Part shown: piece after piece, positions 16,089 through 25,204 of the stretch | Layout: every line of letters starts with the position of its first letter | How positions within the stretch are numbered: position 1 is the first letter of the stretch | NCBI GenBank assembly: GCA_036493595.1 | Contig: DASXPN010000051.1 | Location: 1-32,397 of the forward strand | Direction of reading: 5' to 3' | DNA from: DATAES01 sp036493595 | GTDB lineage: Bacteria; Actinomycetota; Acidimicrobiia; Acidimicrobiales; JACDCH01 | DNA: 32,397 bases | The notes under the pieces: model-generated | Databases searched by the model: none | Told to the model about the DNA's origin: nothing | The model's input: the letters and a program-made list of their open reading frames with translations, nothing else | Program-made: the position numbers and the translations under genes

Positions 16089-16474
16089 CCGAAATCGAGG
16101 ATCGGTTGCATCTCCCGCCCGAAGCTGCGAGCGCCGGCGTCGCGCGTCGCTTTGTCGCCGCTTCGCTACACGGCTGCAACGTCGACCTCACATTGGTGTC
16201 GCTGCTCGTGTCCGAGCTCGTCTCCAACGCCGTGCTGCACGCGCGCACGCCACTCGAGGTCGTGGTCCAGAGCCGTGGGGACTACGTGCGCATCACGGTG
16301 AGCGACGAGAGTCCGGCGCTGCCCGCGATGAAGGCATACGCACCGGACGCCGTCACGGGACGCGGGCTGACCATGGTGGACACAGCGGCGGCCCGCTGGG
16401 GTGTCGACGAGCTGTCGAGCGGCAAGGCCGTGTGGTTCGAGCTGCCGCTCGCGCAGGCGGTGTCACACCGGTGA
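16085..16474 (+). CDS. RsbW-like anti-sigma factor/serine kinase (HATPase_c_2)
   Basis: 129 residues with the GHKL ATPase fold used by RsbW/SpoIIAB/UsfX. N-box: LLVSELVSNAVLHA; glycine box: VTGRGLTMVDTAAARWGV. Such proteins bind a SigF/SigB-type sigma factor and phosphorylate a STAS antagonist. The ATG at 16085 overlaps the stop of a 12-codon frame and has no strong ribosome binding site. The stop overlaps the STAS gene as GTGA, so kinase and substrate are made together. Confidence 0.88.
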   Translation: MTEIEDRLHLPPEAASAGVARRFVAASLHGCNVDLTLVSLLVSELVSNAVLHARTPLEVVVQSRGDYVRITVSDESPALPAMKAYAPDAVTGRGLTMVDTAAARWGVDELSSGKAVWFELPLAQAVSHR

Positions 16475-17343
16475 CCGAAGCGCTCGTCGAAATCAGGTTG
16501 CTGGGCCTGCCGATCGCCGTTCAGCGCGAGACGAACGCGCACTACGACGCGTTGCTGCGCGAGTTCGAGCTCATCCGACAGTCCGACACCGTCGCGGAGA
16601 CGACACCGATGCGGCTGCTCAATCTCATCGACGAGCTGTCGACACGCTTCGACGAGTTCACCGAGCAGCCGAGGACAATCCTCGAAGAGGTGCACCGTCA
16701 GGGCGGCGACACCGTCGACCTCGTGTACGAGTTGCCTTCCGAGGCCATCGAGGCCTGCCGCCAACTTCGGGCGCTACTCGACGAGGCGGACGCGTACTGC
16801 CTCGCAGGCGAGCATCTCGTCACGCTCGCATCGCCACCCGCGATCCGGTCGTACCGCGAGTGGTTCCTCGGCGAGTTCATCGAGCAATCAGAGGGTCGGG
16901 CGCCGAGATCGTGGTCCGAGTGGGAGACCGAGGGCGGGGACGGACTCGGCACAACAGCGTCGTCGGCGACCGAGGCGACAGCCACGACCTCGCTACGAGA
17001 TGCGGCTGCGTCCATAGGGGCGGAGTCGAACGGCGACGCCAAGCGGTGGCTGACGGAGTTGAACGGCGACACCGCCGCCGTGACATTGCGTGGTGAGATC
17101 GATCTCCTGCTTGCCCCCTCGCTGCGGGATCACCTCAACCGGTTGCACGCGGACGGTGTACGGAACTTCATGCTCGACACCAAAGACCTGACTTTCATCG
17201 ACTCGGTGGGCCTGAGCGTGCTCCTCGCGCTGTACCGCCGGTGCCGCGAAGAGGACGGCACCATCACCCTCGTGCGCCCGTCCCCGTCACTGCGGCGAAC
17301 GCTGGAGATCAGCGGTCTCCTCGATGTCCTGAATGTGAGTTAG
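16471..17343 (+). CDS. Two-part protein: uncharacterised N-terminal domain plus STAS anti-sigma antagonist domain
   Basis: 290 residues. Residues 1-145 form an alpha-helical domain (VEIRLLGLPIAVQRETNAHY, LLREFELIR, MRLLNLIDELSTRFDEF) that I recognise only as something seen beside RsbW-like proteins. A low-complexity Ser/Thr/Ala linker (about 155-190) leads to a C-terminal STAS domain: VTLRGEIDLLLAPSLRDHL, then FIDSVGLSVLLALYRR. S245 in DSVG is the expected phosphorylation site. In the unphosphorylated state the STAS domain should bind an RsbW-like partner and release the sigma factor. GTG start overlaps the upstream stop by 4 nt. Confidence 0.85.
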   Translation: MTEALVEIRLLGLPIAVQRETNAHYDALLREFELIRQSDTVAETTPMRLLNLIDELSTRFDEFTEQPRTILEEVHRQGGDTVDLVYELPSEAIEACRQLRALLDEADAYCLAGEHLVTLASPPAIRSYREWFLGEFIEQSEGRAPRSWSEWETEGGDGLGTTASSATEATATTSLRDAAASIGAESNGDAKRWLTELNGDTAAVTLRGEIDLLLAPSLRDHLNRLHADGVRNFMLDTKDLTFIDSVGLSVLLALYRRCREEDGTITLVRPSPSLRRTLEISGLLDVLNVS

Positions 17344-17348
17344 CTGAT

Positions 17349-17375
17349 GGTTTCCGAAGAGGTGAAGAACGGGTA
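17349..17375 (+). promoter_or_regulatory. SigF-type promoter upstream of the second rsbW-like gene
   Basis: GGTTT-N17-GGGTA, identical to the mycobacterial SigF consensus elements (GGTTT and GGGTA) with an allowed spacer. Transcription should begin near 17386. It lies in the 106-nt interval after the STAS gene and gives the second anti-sigma gene its own sigma-F control, like the usfX-sigF loop of Mycobacterium. Confidence 0.65.
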
Positions 17376-17449
17376 GCGACCTACTCATCACCCTTGAACC
17401 ATCGGTTGGCGGCAACTATCGCTGGTCACTCGAAGGCACGACTCGAGCC

Positions 17450-17788
17450 GTGAGCATGGCGCGCCGCAAGGTCCGCCGGACCCTCGAAGCGCGCCGCGTC
17501 CCCGCCGACACCATCGACATCATCGAGCTGTTGACGAGCGAGGTGGTGACGAACGCGATCGTCCACACCGGATCGTCGCCCCAGATCGAGCTCGTCGTGT
17601 CCGATCGGCAGATCCGCGTCTCGGTCGAGGACGACAGCGACGCGATGCCGCACCTGCATCCCGGTGGCGCCGCCGCCGTCACCGGGCGGGGCCTGGCGAT
17701 GGTCGACGAGTTGGCCGCGGTGTGGGGTAGCAGCCCCGTACCAGGCGGCAAGATCGTGTGGTTCGAGGTGCCGTTCGCACACCACTGA
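17450..17788 (+). CDS. Second RsbW-like anti-sigma factor/serine kinase; start codon problematic
   Basis: 112 residues from GTG 17450, with N-box LLTSEVVTNAIVHT and glycine box VTGRGLAMVDELAAVWG. The true protein almost certainly begins earlier. In the same frame upstream, 17387-17449 encodes TLEPSVGG and YRWSLEGTTRAVS, which supply the first strand and helix found in the paralogue at 16085. Yet no ATG, GTG or TTG exists in frame between the stop at 17363 and 17450. ATC at 17387 sits where a leaderless transcript from the GGTTT/GGGTA promoter would begin and gives 133 residues, close to the paralogue's 129. Either a rare ATC start is used, or a one-base indel has destroyed the start. Confidence 0.75.
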   Translation: MSMARRKVRRTLEARRVPADTIDIIELLTSEVVTNAIVHTGSSPQIELVVSDRQIRVSVEDDSDAMPHLHPGGAAAVTGRGLAMVDELAAVWGSSPVPGGKIVWFEVPFAHH

Positions 17789-17822
17789 GCAGCGAACAGC
17801 CGGGGCCAGCCGGCGGCTCTCG

Positions 17823-18173
17823 TCAGTTGGCGGATTCGGCGGCCAACGCCACTTCGACACCTGACAGCTCGAGCACCCGCTGCACCGCGCCCGACCGCTC
17901 GCCGATCGAGAGCCGGACACCCTTCGACTGCGCCTGGCGGAAGGCATGCACGTACGCACCGACGCCCGACGAATCCATGAAGGCCAAGGCGCCGAGATCG
18001 AGCTCGATCGGCCCGGAGTCCGCCTCGATGGCCTCCTCGAGCGCGAGGAGGAAGGGCCCGACGGTGCCGAGATCGAGCTCGCCAGTGCAGCGCACGACGA
18101 CTCGATCCGCTGACCTGGACGTGGTGAGCGTCAAGCCGAGTTGCGTTCGTTCGCCGGACGATTCAGCACCCAT
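17823..18173 (-). CDS. STAS domain anti-sigma factor antagonist (RsbV-like)
   Basis: 116 residues, essentially one STAS domain: LTLTTSRSADRVVVRCTGEL, DLGTVGPFLLALEEAIEA, then LGALAFMDSSGVGAYVHAFR. The DSSG motif carries the expected phosphoserine. It opposes the RsbW-like kinases and should be dephosphorylated by the PP2C protein encoded divergently. ATG 18173 gives the normal length; GGGAAG and GAGGGA precede it. TAGTCT on the minus strand (18213-18208) is a possible -10. Confidence 0.88.
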   Translation of the reverse strand: MGAESSGERTQLGLTLTTSRSADRVVVRCTGELDLGTVGPFLLALEEAIEADSGPIELDLGALAFMDSSGVGAYVHAFRQAQSKGVRLSIGERSGAVQRVLELSGVEVALAAESAN

Positions 18174-18239
18174 TCCCTCGGTCTTCCCGTTGCTCCCAGC
18201 CCGAGGCAGACTACCGGTCCGGACCTCTCGGGGAATTCG

Positions 18240-19430
18240 TTGAGGAAACACGACCGAATCGCTGCGCTGGGACAGACGCGGATCGACGAACTCGAGCGCC
18301 GCATCGATGAACTGACCGCGGAGCTGGAGCATCAGCGCACGCTCGCCGCCCAGCGTTCACACCTCGACGCGCTGAATGACGCACTACTCGGCGCGCTCGA
18401 TCCCGAGTTGGTCGTCGAGACCACGCAACGTCAACTGGGCGATGCGCTGCGTCGTACGTGTGTCGTGTTGCGCGACAGCCGCAACGACGCGCCCGCCGCG
18501 CTGCCGTTCGAACATGCGTTGTGCGTGGCGATCGGCACTGCCGACGTACCGATGGGATGGCTCTGCGTGGCAGGGCCCGAGCTCAACGCCGACGAGCGCG
18601 TGCTGGCGGGTGAGGCAGCCGACCGGGTGGGACGAGCTCTCGCGGCGGCACTCGTCGTCAGCGGGCGCTCGCATGTGTTGGGGACGCTCGAGCGCAGCCT
18701 GCTCCCCGACGCGCTGCTCCCGTTGCCCGGGCTGCAACTCGCCAGCCGCTACCTGCCGGCCACCGGCGCGCACGATGTCGGCGGTGACTTCTACGACGCG
18801 GTCCGCCACGGCGATCGCATCACACTGATTGTGGGTGACGTGCAAGGCAAGGGGGCGGAGGCGGCGACGCTCACCAGCCTCGCCCGGCACACACTGCGCG
18901 CCAGCGCGCTCGCCGACCACGCTCCCGCCGCGCTCCTCGAGCACCTCAACACCGCGCTGCTGTACGGCCAAGCCGAGCAGTTGCACGCGGGTCAGGATCC
19001 GCTGCTGCGCTTCGTGACCGCCGCCGTCGCGACGCTCGAGCCGGTCGAGGGCGGATTTCTGGCGCGGGTCGCGCGTGCGGGTCAGCCGCCGCCGGTCATC
19101 GTGCGCAGCGCCGGCACTTTCCAGCATGTCGAGCCGAAGGGCGTGCTACTCGGGGTCTGCCAGGACCCGGTGTTCGAGGAGGAATCCATCGAGCTCGCCG
19201 AGGGGGACACGATCATCCTCTACACCGACGGCGTCATCGAGCAGCGGCACGCCATGAACCCCTTCTCCGAGCGGCATCTGGGTTTGCTCGTGCGGAACCG
19301 TCGCAACGTGGTCGACGCGGAAGCCACCGCGCAACTCATCGAAGACACCGTCCAACTGATCACGCACGACGACGTGCGAGACGACGTCGCCATCTTGGTG
19401 GCGTGCGTGACGCCGAAAGTCAGGCGCTGA
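18240..19430 (+). CDS. PP2C-type (SpoIIE/RsbU-like) serine phosphatase
   Basis: About 396 residues from TTG 18240 (GGGGA just upstream). The N-terminal coiled coil (RIDELERRIDELTAELEHQR) is followed by a small sensor-like region (about 55-150) and then the SpoIIE phosphatase domain: GGDFYDAV, VGDVQGKGAEAATLTSLAR, LYTDGVIEQRH and DDVAILV hold the metal-binding aspartates. It should dephosphorylate the STAS proteins nearby and so turn on the sigma factor. Another TTG at 18141 is in frame but lies over the divergent STAS gene. The 3' end overlaps sigF by 11 nt. Confidence 0.9.
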   Translation: MRKHDRIAALGQTRIDELERRIDELTAELEHQRTLAAQRSHLDALNDALLGALDPELVVETTQRQLGDALRRTCVVLRDSRNDAPAALPFEHALCVAIGTADVPMGWLCVAGPELNADERVLAGEAADRVGRALAAALVVSGRSHVLGTLERSLLPDALLPLPGLQLASRYLPATGAHDVGGDFYDAVRHGDRITLIVGDVQGKGAEAATLTSLARHTLRASALADHAPAALLEHLNTALLYGQAEQLHAGQDPLLRFVTAAVATLEPVEGGFLARVARAGQPPPVIVRSAGTFQHVEPKGVLLGVCQDPVFEEESIELAEGDTIILYTDGVIEQRHAMNPFSERHLGLLVRNRRNVVDAEATAQLIEDTVQLITHDDVRDDVAILVACVTPKVRR

Positions 19431-20184
19431 GCGCGCTCGCCATCTCGGAGTCCGTGAGCCGGTCGCCCAGCCGGTGCAAGGTGTCACGAAGGATGCGCGA
19501 GACGTGTACCTGGCTCACGCCGACACGGGCCGCGATCTCGGACTGTGTGCGCTCCTCGAAGAAGCGGAGGTACACCACCGTCCGCTCGCGCGGCGGCAGT
19601 TCGCGCACCATGTTGCGCAGCGCCATGCGCGTGTCCGCGGTATCGAGCTCCGTGTCGGACTCGCCGAGCAGTAAGCCCTCGGCCCGTTCCTGATCGCCGT
19701 CGGCGTCCGTCACCGAGACGAGCGACGCGGTGCGGTACGCGGCGCCGGCCTCCATGGCTTCGAGCACCTCGTCGACGCTCGCCTGCATTGCCTCCGCGAT
19801 CTCCTCGACCTTGGCCGGTCGCCCGAGATCGTGGCCCAACTCCTCGATGCACGCGCTGAGCTCGAGATACATGTCCTTCATGCGGCGCGGCACACGCAAC
19901 GGCCAGGTGTGGTCCCGGAAGTGACGGCGCAGCTCGCCGAGCACCGTCGGCATGGCGAACGTCGAGAACATCACGCCGTACTGCGGGTCGAAGCGCTCGA
20001 CCGCTTTCAGCAGCCCAAGTTGCGCAACCTGCTGCAGGTCGTCCATCGCTTCACCGCGCCGAGCGAAACGGCGCGCGCAATGGACGGCGATCCATCGGTA
20101 TTCCCGCACGAGATCGTTACGAATCGATCGGTCACCACTTCGTCGGTACTCGGCAAAGCGTTCTGCGTGCGGCTCGGTGCCCAT
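19420..20184 (-). CDS. sigF: SigF/SigB-family stress sigma factor
   Basis: 254 residues of group 3 sigma-70. Region 2: LVREYRWIAVHCARRFARRG, DLQQVAQLGLLKAVERFDP, FSTFAMPTVLGELRRHFRD and WPLRVPRR. Region 3 is around ELGHDLGRPAKVEEIAEAM. Region 4: LPPRERTVVYLRFFEERTQS, then EIAARVGVSQVHVSRILRDTL. This is the class controlled by RsbW-like kinases, and its neighbours supply the full partner-switching set. ATG 20184 has AGGGAG about 11 nt upstream. GTG 20217 is in frame and closer to the promoter, but lies upstream of the expected transcript start. A SigF-type promoter lies just upstream, so it probably activates itself. Confidence 0.92.
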   Translation of the reverse strand: MGTEPHAERFAEYRRSGDRSIRNDLVREYRWIAVHCARRFARRGEAMDDLQQVAQLGLLKAVERFDPQYGVMFSTFAMPTVLGELRRHFRDHTWPLRVPRRMKDMYLELSACIEELGHDLGRPAKVEEIAEAMQASVDEVLEAMEAGAAYRTASLVSVTDADGDQERAEGLLLGESDTELDTADTRMALRNMVRELPPRERTVVYLRFFEERTQSEIAARVGVSQVHVSRILRDTLHRLGDRLTDSEMASALSA

Positions 20185-20224
20185 ACGTCGGCGTTCTCCC
20201 TGCGGACAAAGGTTCACGAGGGGG

Positions 20225-20249
20225 TACCCGGGCGGGGGTTGATCTAGCC
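20225..20249 (-). promoter_or_regulatory. SigF-type promoter upstream of sigF
   Basis: On the minus strand GGCTA (20249-20245), 15 nt, GGGTA (20229-20225). The expected transcript start near 20214 leaves a leader of about 30 nt carrying AGGGAG before the ATG at 20184. This implies positive autoregulation. Confidence 0.5.
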
Positions 20250-20272
20250 GCGCCGCGCTCGCCGTGGGGCCG

Positions 20273-20917
20273 CTACTGCGCAGCGCCGTCGTGCAACACA
20301 GATGCGGCAACGCGAAGGTCGTCGACGAACGCCGCCATGGCGTCGGCGCGATGCGTTGGGTCGCCGCGCAGGATCGAGGACGGGTGCACAGTCGCCATCA
20401 CGTTGGGCGCGAGGGCCGAGTCCAGCAGTTGACCACGCTGTGCGGTCACCCGGAACGACGATCCCAGCACTGCTTGCGCGGCGGTGGCGCCGAGCAGGAC
20501 GACCAGCCGCGGCTGCAACACCTCGAACTCCGCGTCGAGCCACGGCGCGCAGGCGCGCACCTCCTCGCGATTCGGTTTCTGGTGGATGCGCCGCTTACCG
20601 CGCGGCGTCCACTTGAAGTGTTTGACCGCATTGGTGACGTACACGCGCCCGCGCTCGATGCCAGCCTGCTCGAGTCCTTCGTCGAGCACGCGGCCGGCGG
20701 GGCCGACGAAGGGCGCGCCCTGGCGATCCTCCTGGTCCCCTGGCTGCTCGCCGACAAACACGGCGTCAGCAGTCAACGGTCCCTCACCGAACACGGTCTG
20801 CGTGGCGTTGCGCCACAGATCACAGTTGCGGCACTCGGCCGACTCCGCGACCAGCCGTCGCCACTCGGTCGCGGCCGACGAAGAGGACGTCCGGGAGGAC
20901 GAAGGGAGTTCGGCCAC
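20273..20917 (-). CDS. udgX: UdgX-type uracil-DNA glycosylase
   Basis: 214 residues. The motif GEQPGDQEDRQGAPFVGPAG and the insertion loop KRRIH (H112, followed by QKP) mark it as UdgX, which removes uracil from DNA and stays covalently bound through that histidine. CxxC at 29-32 and C123 fit an iron-sulfur cluster; HPSSILRG near the C-terminus is the second catalytic motif. Length is typical. The GTG start lies exactly 12 nt after the T of a GGGTA element, with no ribosome binding site, so the mRNA is probably leaderless and made by the stress sigma factor. Confidence 0.93.
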   Translation of the reverse strand: MAELPSSSRTSSSSAATEWRRLVAESAECRNCDLWRNATQTVFGEGPLTADAVFVGEQPGDQEDRQGAPFVGPAGRVLDEGLEQAGIERGRVYVTNAVKHFKWTPRGKRRIHQKPNREEVRACAPWLDAEFEVLQPRLVVLLGATAAQAVLGSSFRVTAQRGQLLDSALAPNVMATVHPSSILRGDPTHRADAMAAFVDDLRVAASVLHDGAAQ

Positions 20918-20927
20918 GCGCGGCTGT

Positions 20928-20952
20928 TACCCACTCGGACGGGGAAGCACCC
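20928..20952 (-). promoter_or_regulatory. SigF-type promoter of udgX
   Basis: On the minus strand GGGTG (20952-20948), 15 nt, GGGTA (20932-20928), then the udgX GTG 12 nt from the T. The -10 match is exact; the -35 match is weak (G at 2, T at 4). Confidence 0.5.
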
Positions 20953-20978
20953 GGCGACGTGAAAGCATCGACCGCGGT

Positions 20979-23096
<2,118 letters not shown>

Positions 23097-23102
23097 CTGC
23101 AC

Positions 23103-23127
23103 GGTTCTCGGGCTTGCGCACCGGGTA
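23103..23127 (+). promoter_or_regulatory. SigF-type promoter between glgX and the small-protein/treZ/treY genes
   Basis: GGTTC-N15-GGGTA, starting 7 nt after the glgX stop. The expected start near 23138 gives a leader of about 26 nt ending in GGAGG before ATG 23164. It would let stress raise treZ and treY separately from glgX. Confidence 0.55.
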
Positions 23128-23163
23128 GAGCCGAAGGTGTGGGCTGGTGACAGAGGAGGACTC

Positions 23164-23499
23164 ATGCCCCGACGTGGAACGAACCAGTGGAGCGACAAGC
23201 GCGAGCGGCAGTACGAGCACATCAGAGACGGGCTCGAGGAGCGCGGTCGCGACGAGGACACCGCTGAGGAGATCGCGGCCCGCACGGTGAACAAGGAGCG
23301 GGCGCAGCACGGCGAATCGAAGGAAGCCAGTCGCACCTCGACCGACGACATCTCGTCCGGTCGCCGCGGTGGCCTGCGCTCGCACAGGGGTCCCGGTGGG
23401 CGCACCTACCGCCAGCTCTATGCCGAGGCGCAGGAGAAGCACATCGAGGGGCGGTCGAAGATGAACAAGTCCGAGCTCGAGAACGCTGTCGGCCGCTGA
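23164..23499 (+). CDS. Small basic protein with a Rho_N-like C-terminus ('plasmid stabilization protein'-like)
   Basis: 111 residues, highly charged. The N-terminal half (NERQYEHI-type motif, here KRERQYEHIRDGLEERG, then TAEEIAARTVNKERA) matches small actinobacterial proteins often labelled plasmid stabilization proteins; that label has little support. The end, YRQLYAEAQEKHIEGRSKMN then KSELENAV, looks like the Rho N-terminal (SAP-like) helical motif that binds nucleic acid. GGAGG lies 5 nt before the ATG. GTG 23137 is in frame and could give nine more residues. It sits between glgX and treZ, apparently in one operon. Confidence 0.8.
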   Translation: MPRRGTNQWSDKRERQYEHIRDGLEERGRDEDTAEEIAARTVNKERAQHGESKEASRTSTDDISSGRRGGLRSHRGPGGRTYRQLYAEAQEKHIEGRSKMNKSELENAVGR

Positions 23500-23530
23500 G
23501 GCCACACGGCCGTACAGGGCGGAGAGCGCG

Positions 23531-25204
23531 ATGGAGGTCTGGGCACCGCGAGCAACGACGGTCGATCTCGTGCGGGTCGCCCCGGGCGGTAGCGCGCTCG
23601 GTCGTCGCCTGCCGATGGAGCCGGCGGGCGGTGGTCGGTTCAGGATCGACGTGCCCTTGCCGGCCGATGACGACTACGCGTTCTCGGTCGACGGCAGCGA
23701 ACCGCTTCCCGATCCCGAGTCCGAGTGCCAACCGCAGGGCGTGTTCGGCCCGTCGCGTGTCGTCGATCACGGAGACTTCGAGTGGACCGATGGCGCATGG
23801 CGCGGGGTGCCGCTCGCGGGGTCGGCCGTGTACGAGTTGCACATCGGCACCTTCTCCGAGGAAGGAACCTTCGACGGCGCCATCGAGCATCTCGACCACT
23901 TGGCCGACCTCGGCGTCGACATCGTCGAGGTCATGCCCGTCAATGCGTTCGACGGTGATCGGGGGTGGGGCTACGACGGTGTGCTGCTGTATGCGGTGCA
24001 CGAGCCGTACGGCGGCCCGGCCGGCTTCAAGCGCTTCGTCGACGCCGCACACGAGCGCGGGCTCGGCGTCGTCCTCGATGTCGTCTACAACCACTTCGGG
24101 CCGACGGGCAACAATCTGAACCGGTTCGGTCCCTACACGACCGATCGACATCAGACCCCGTGGGGCGACGCCGTCAACCTCGACGGCCCGGACAGCAGGC
24201 CGGTGCGCCGCTTCTTCCTCGACAACGCGCTGGGCTGGTTGCGCAACTACCACCTCGACGGGCTGCGACTCGACGCGGTGCACGCGCTCGTCGACGAATC
24301 CGAGCATCACCTGCTGCGAGACCTGAGCGAAGCCGTCGACGCGCTGTCGACACAACTGCGGAGGCCGCTGTCGCTGATCGCTGAGTACCCGCACACCGAA
24401 CCGCTCGCGGTGACGGCCCGTGAAGCCGGCGGGCACGGGCTCGCCGCCGAGTGGCGCGACGAAGTGCACCACGCGGTCCACGCGGCGTGCAGCGGCGAAC
24501 AGGACGGCTACTACGCCGAGTACGGCTCGATGGCGGCGATCGCCGCTGCGCTGACCGGTCCGAAGGACGATCTGCCCCGCCAGCGGTTCGTCGTGTGCGC
24601 GCAGAACCACGATCAGGTGGGCAACCGCGCCAAGGGAGATCGTCTCGCACATCTCGTCGGTGCGGACCTGGCGAAGATCGCGGCCGCGTTGGTGCTCACG
24701 AGTCCCTTCGTCCCGCTGCTCTTCATGGGAGAGGAGTGGGCGGCATCGTCGCCCTTCCCTTACTTCGCCGGACCGCGTGATCCCTCTCTGGACGAAGCCG
24801 TCCGCGCGGGCCGGCGGGAGGAGTTCGCCGCGTTCGGGTGGGACACCGCAGAGATCCCCGATCCGCTCGCGCCGGCGACGTTCGAGTCCGCCAGGTTGGA
24901 CTGGGCCGAGCTCGACGGGCACGAGCATCTCGAGATGCTCGACTGGTATCGCTCGCTGCTACGGCTGCGCCGAGATCGCCCCGAACTGTGTGACCCGCGA
25001 CCCCAATCGATCGCGGTCGACGTCGACGAGGATCGCCGGACGATGCTTGTGTGGCGTGACGCCACGGCGGTGGCGGTCAACCTGTCGGATGAGACGGCCT
25101 CGGTCGAAGGGCGCGGCGGCGTGCTGCTCGCATCAAGAGATGACGTGGTCGCTGACGGCGCACGCGTCGTGCTACCTCCGCGTTCGGTCGCGGTCGTCGG
25201 CTGA
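23531..25204 (+). CDS. treZ: Malto-oligosyltrehalose trehalohydrolase TreZ
   Basis: 557 residues of GH13. An N-terminal beta domain (MEVWAPRATTVDLVRVAPGG) leads into the barrel with YELHIGTFSEEGTFDGAI and VEVMPVNAFDG. Catalytic residues: D248 (DGLRLDAVHAL), E285 (LIAEYPHTEP) and D361 (QNHDQVGNRA). It hydrolyses maltooligosyl-trehalose to trehalose and a shorter maltodextrin. GGAGAG precedes the ATG. The stop shares a base with the treY start (TGATG), so the two enzymes of the pathway are translationally coupled. Confidence 0.95.
   Translation: MEVWAPRATTVDLVRVAPGGSALGRRLPMEPAGGGRFRIDVPLPADDDYAFSVDGSEPLPDPESECQPQGVFGPSRVVDHGDFEWTDGAWRGVPLAGSAVYELHIGTFSEEGTFDGAIEHLDHLADLGVDIVEVMPVNAFDGDRGWGYDGVLLYAVHEPYGGPAGFKRFVDAAHERGLGVVLDVVYNHFGPTGNNLNRFGPYTTDRHQTPWGDAVNLDGPDSRPVRRFFLDNALGWLRNYHLDGLRLDAVHALVDESEHHLLRDLSEAVDALSTQLRRPLSLIAEYPHTEPLAVTAREAGGHGLAAEWRDEVHHAVHAACSGEQDGYYAEYGSMAAIAAALTGPKDDLPRQRFVVCAQNHDQVGNRAKGDRLAHLVGADLAKIAAALVLTSPFVPLLFMGEEWAASSPFPYFAGPRDPSLDEAVRAGRREEFAAFGWDTAEIPDPLAPATFESARLDWAELDGHEHLEMLDWYRSLLRLRRDRPELCDPRPQSIAVDVDEDRRTMLVWRDATAVAVNLSDETASVEGRGGVLLASRDDVVADGARVVLPPRSVAVVG

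Noticed and set aside
18208..18216. CGGTAGTCT upstream of the stand-alone STAS gene as a SigF promoter
   Set aside because: The -10 is off by one and no upstream box fits; more likely an ordinary TAGTCT promoter.
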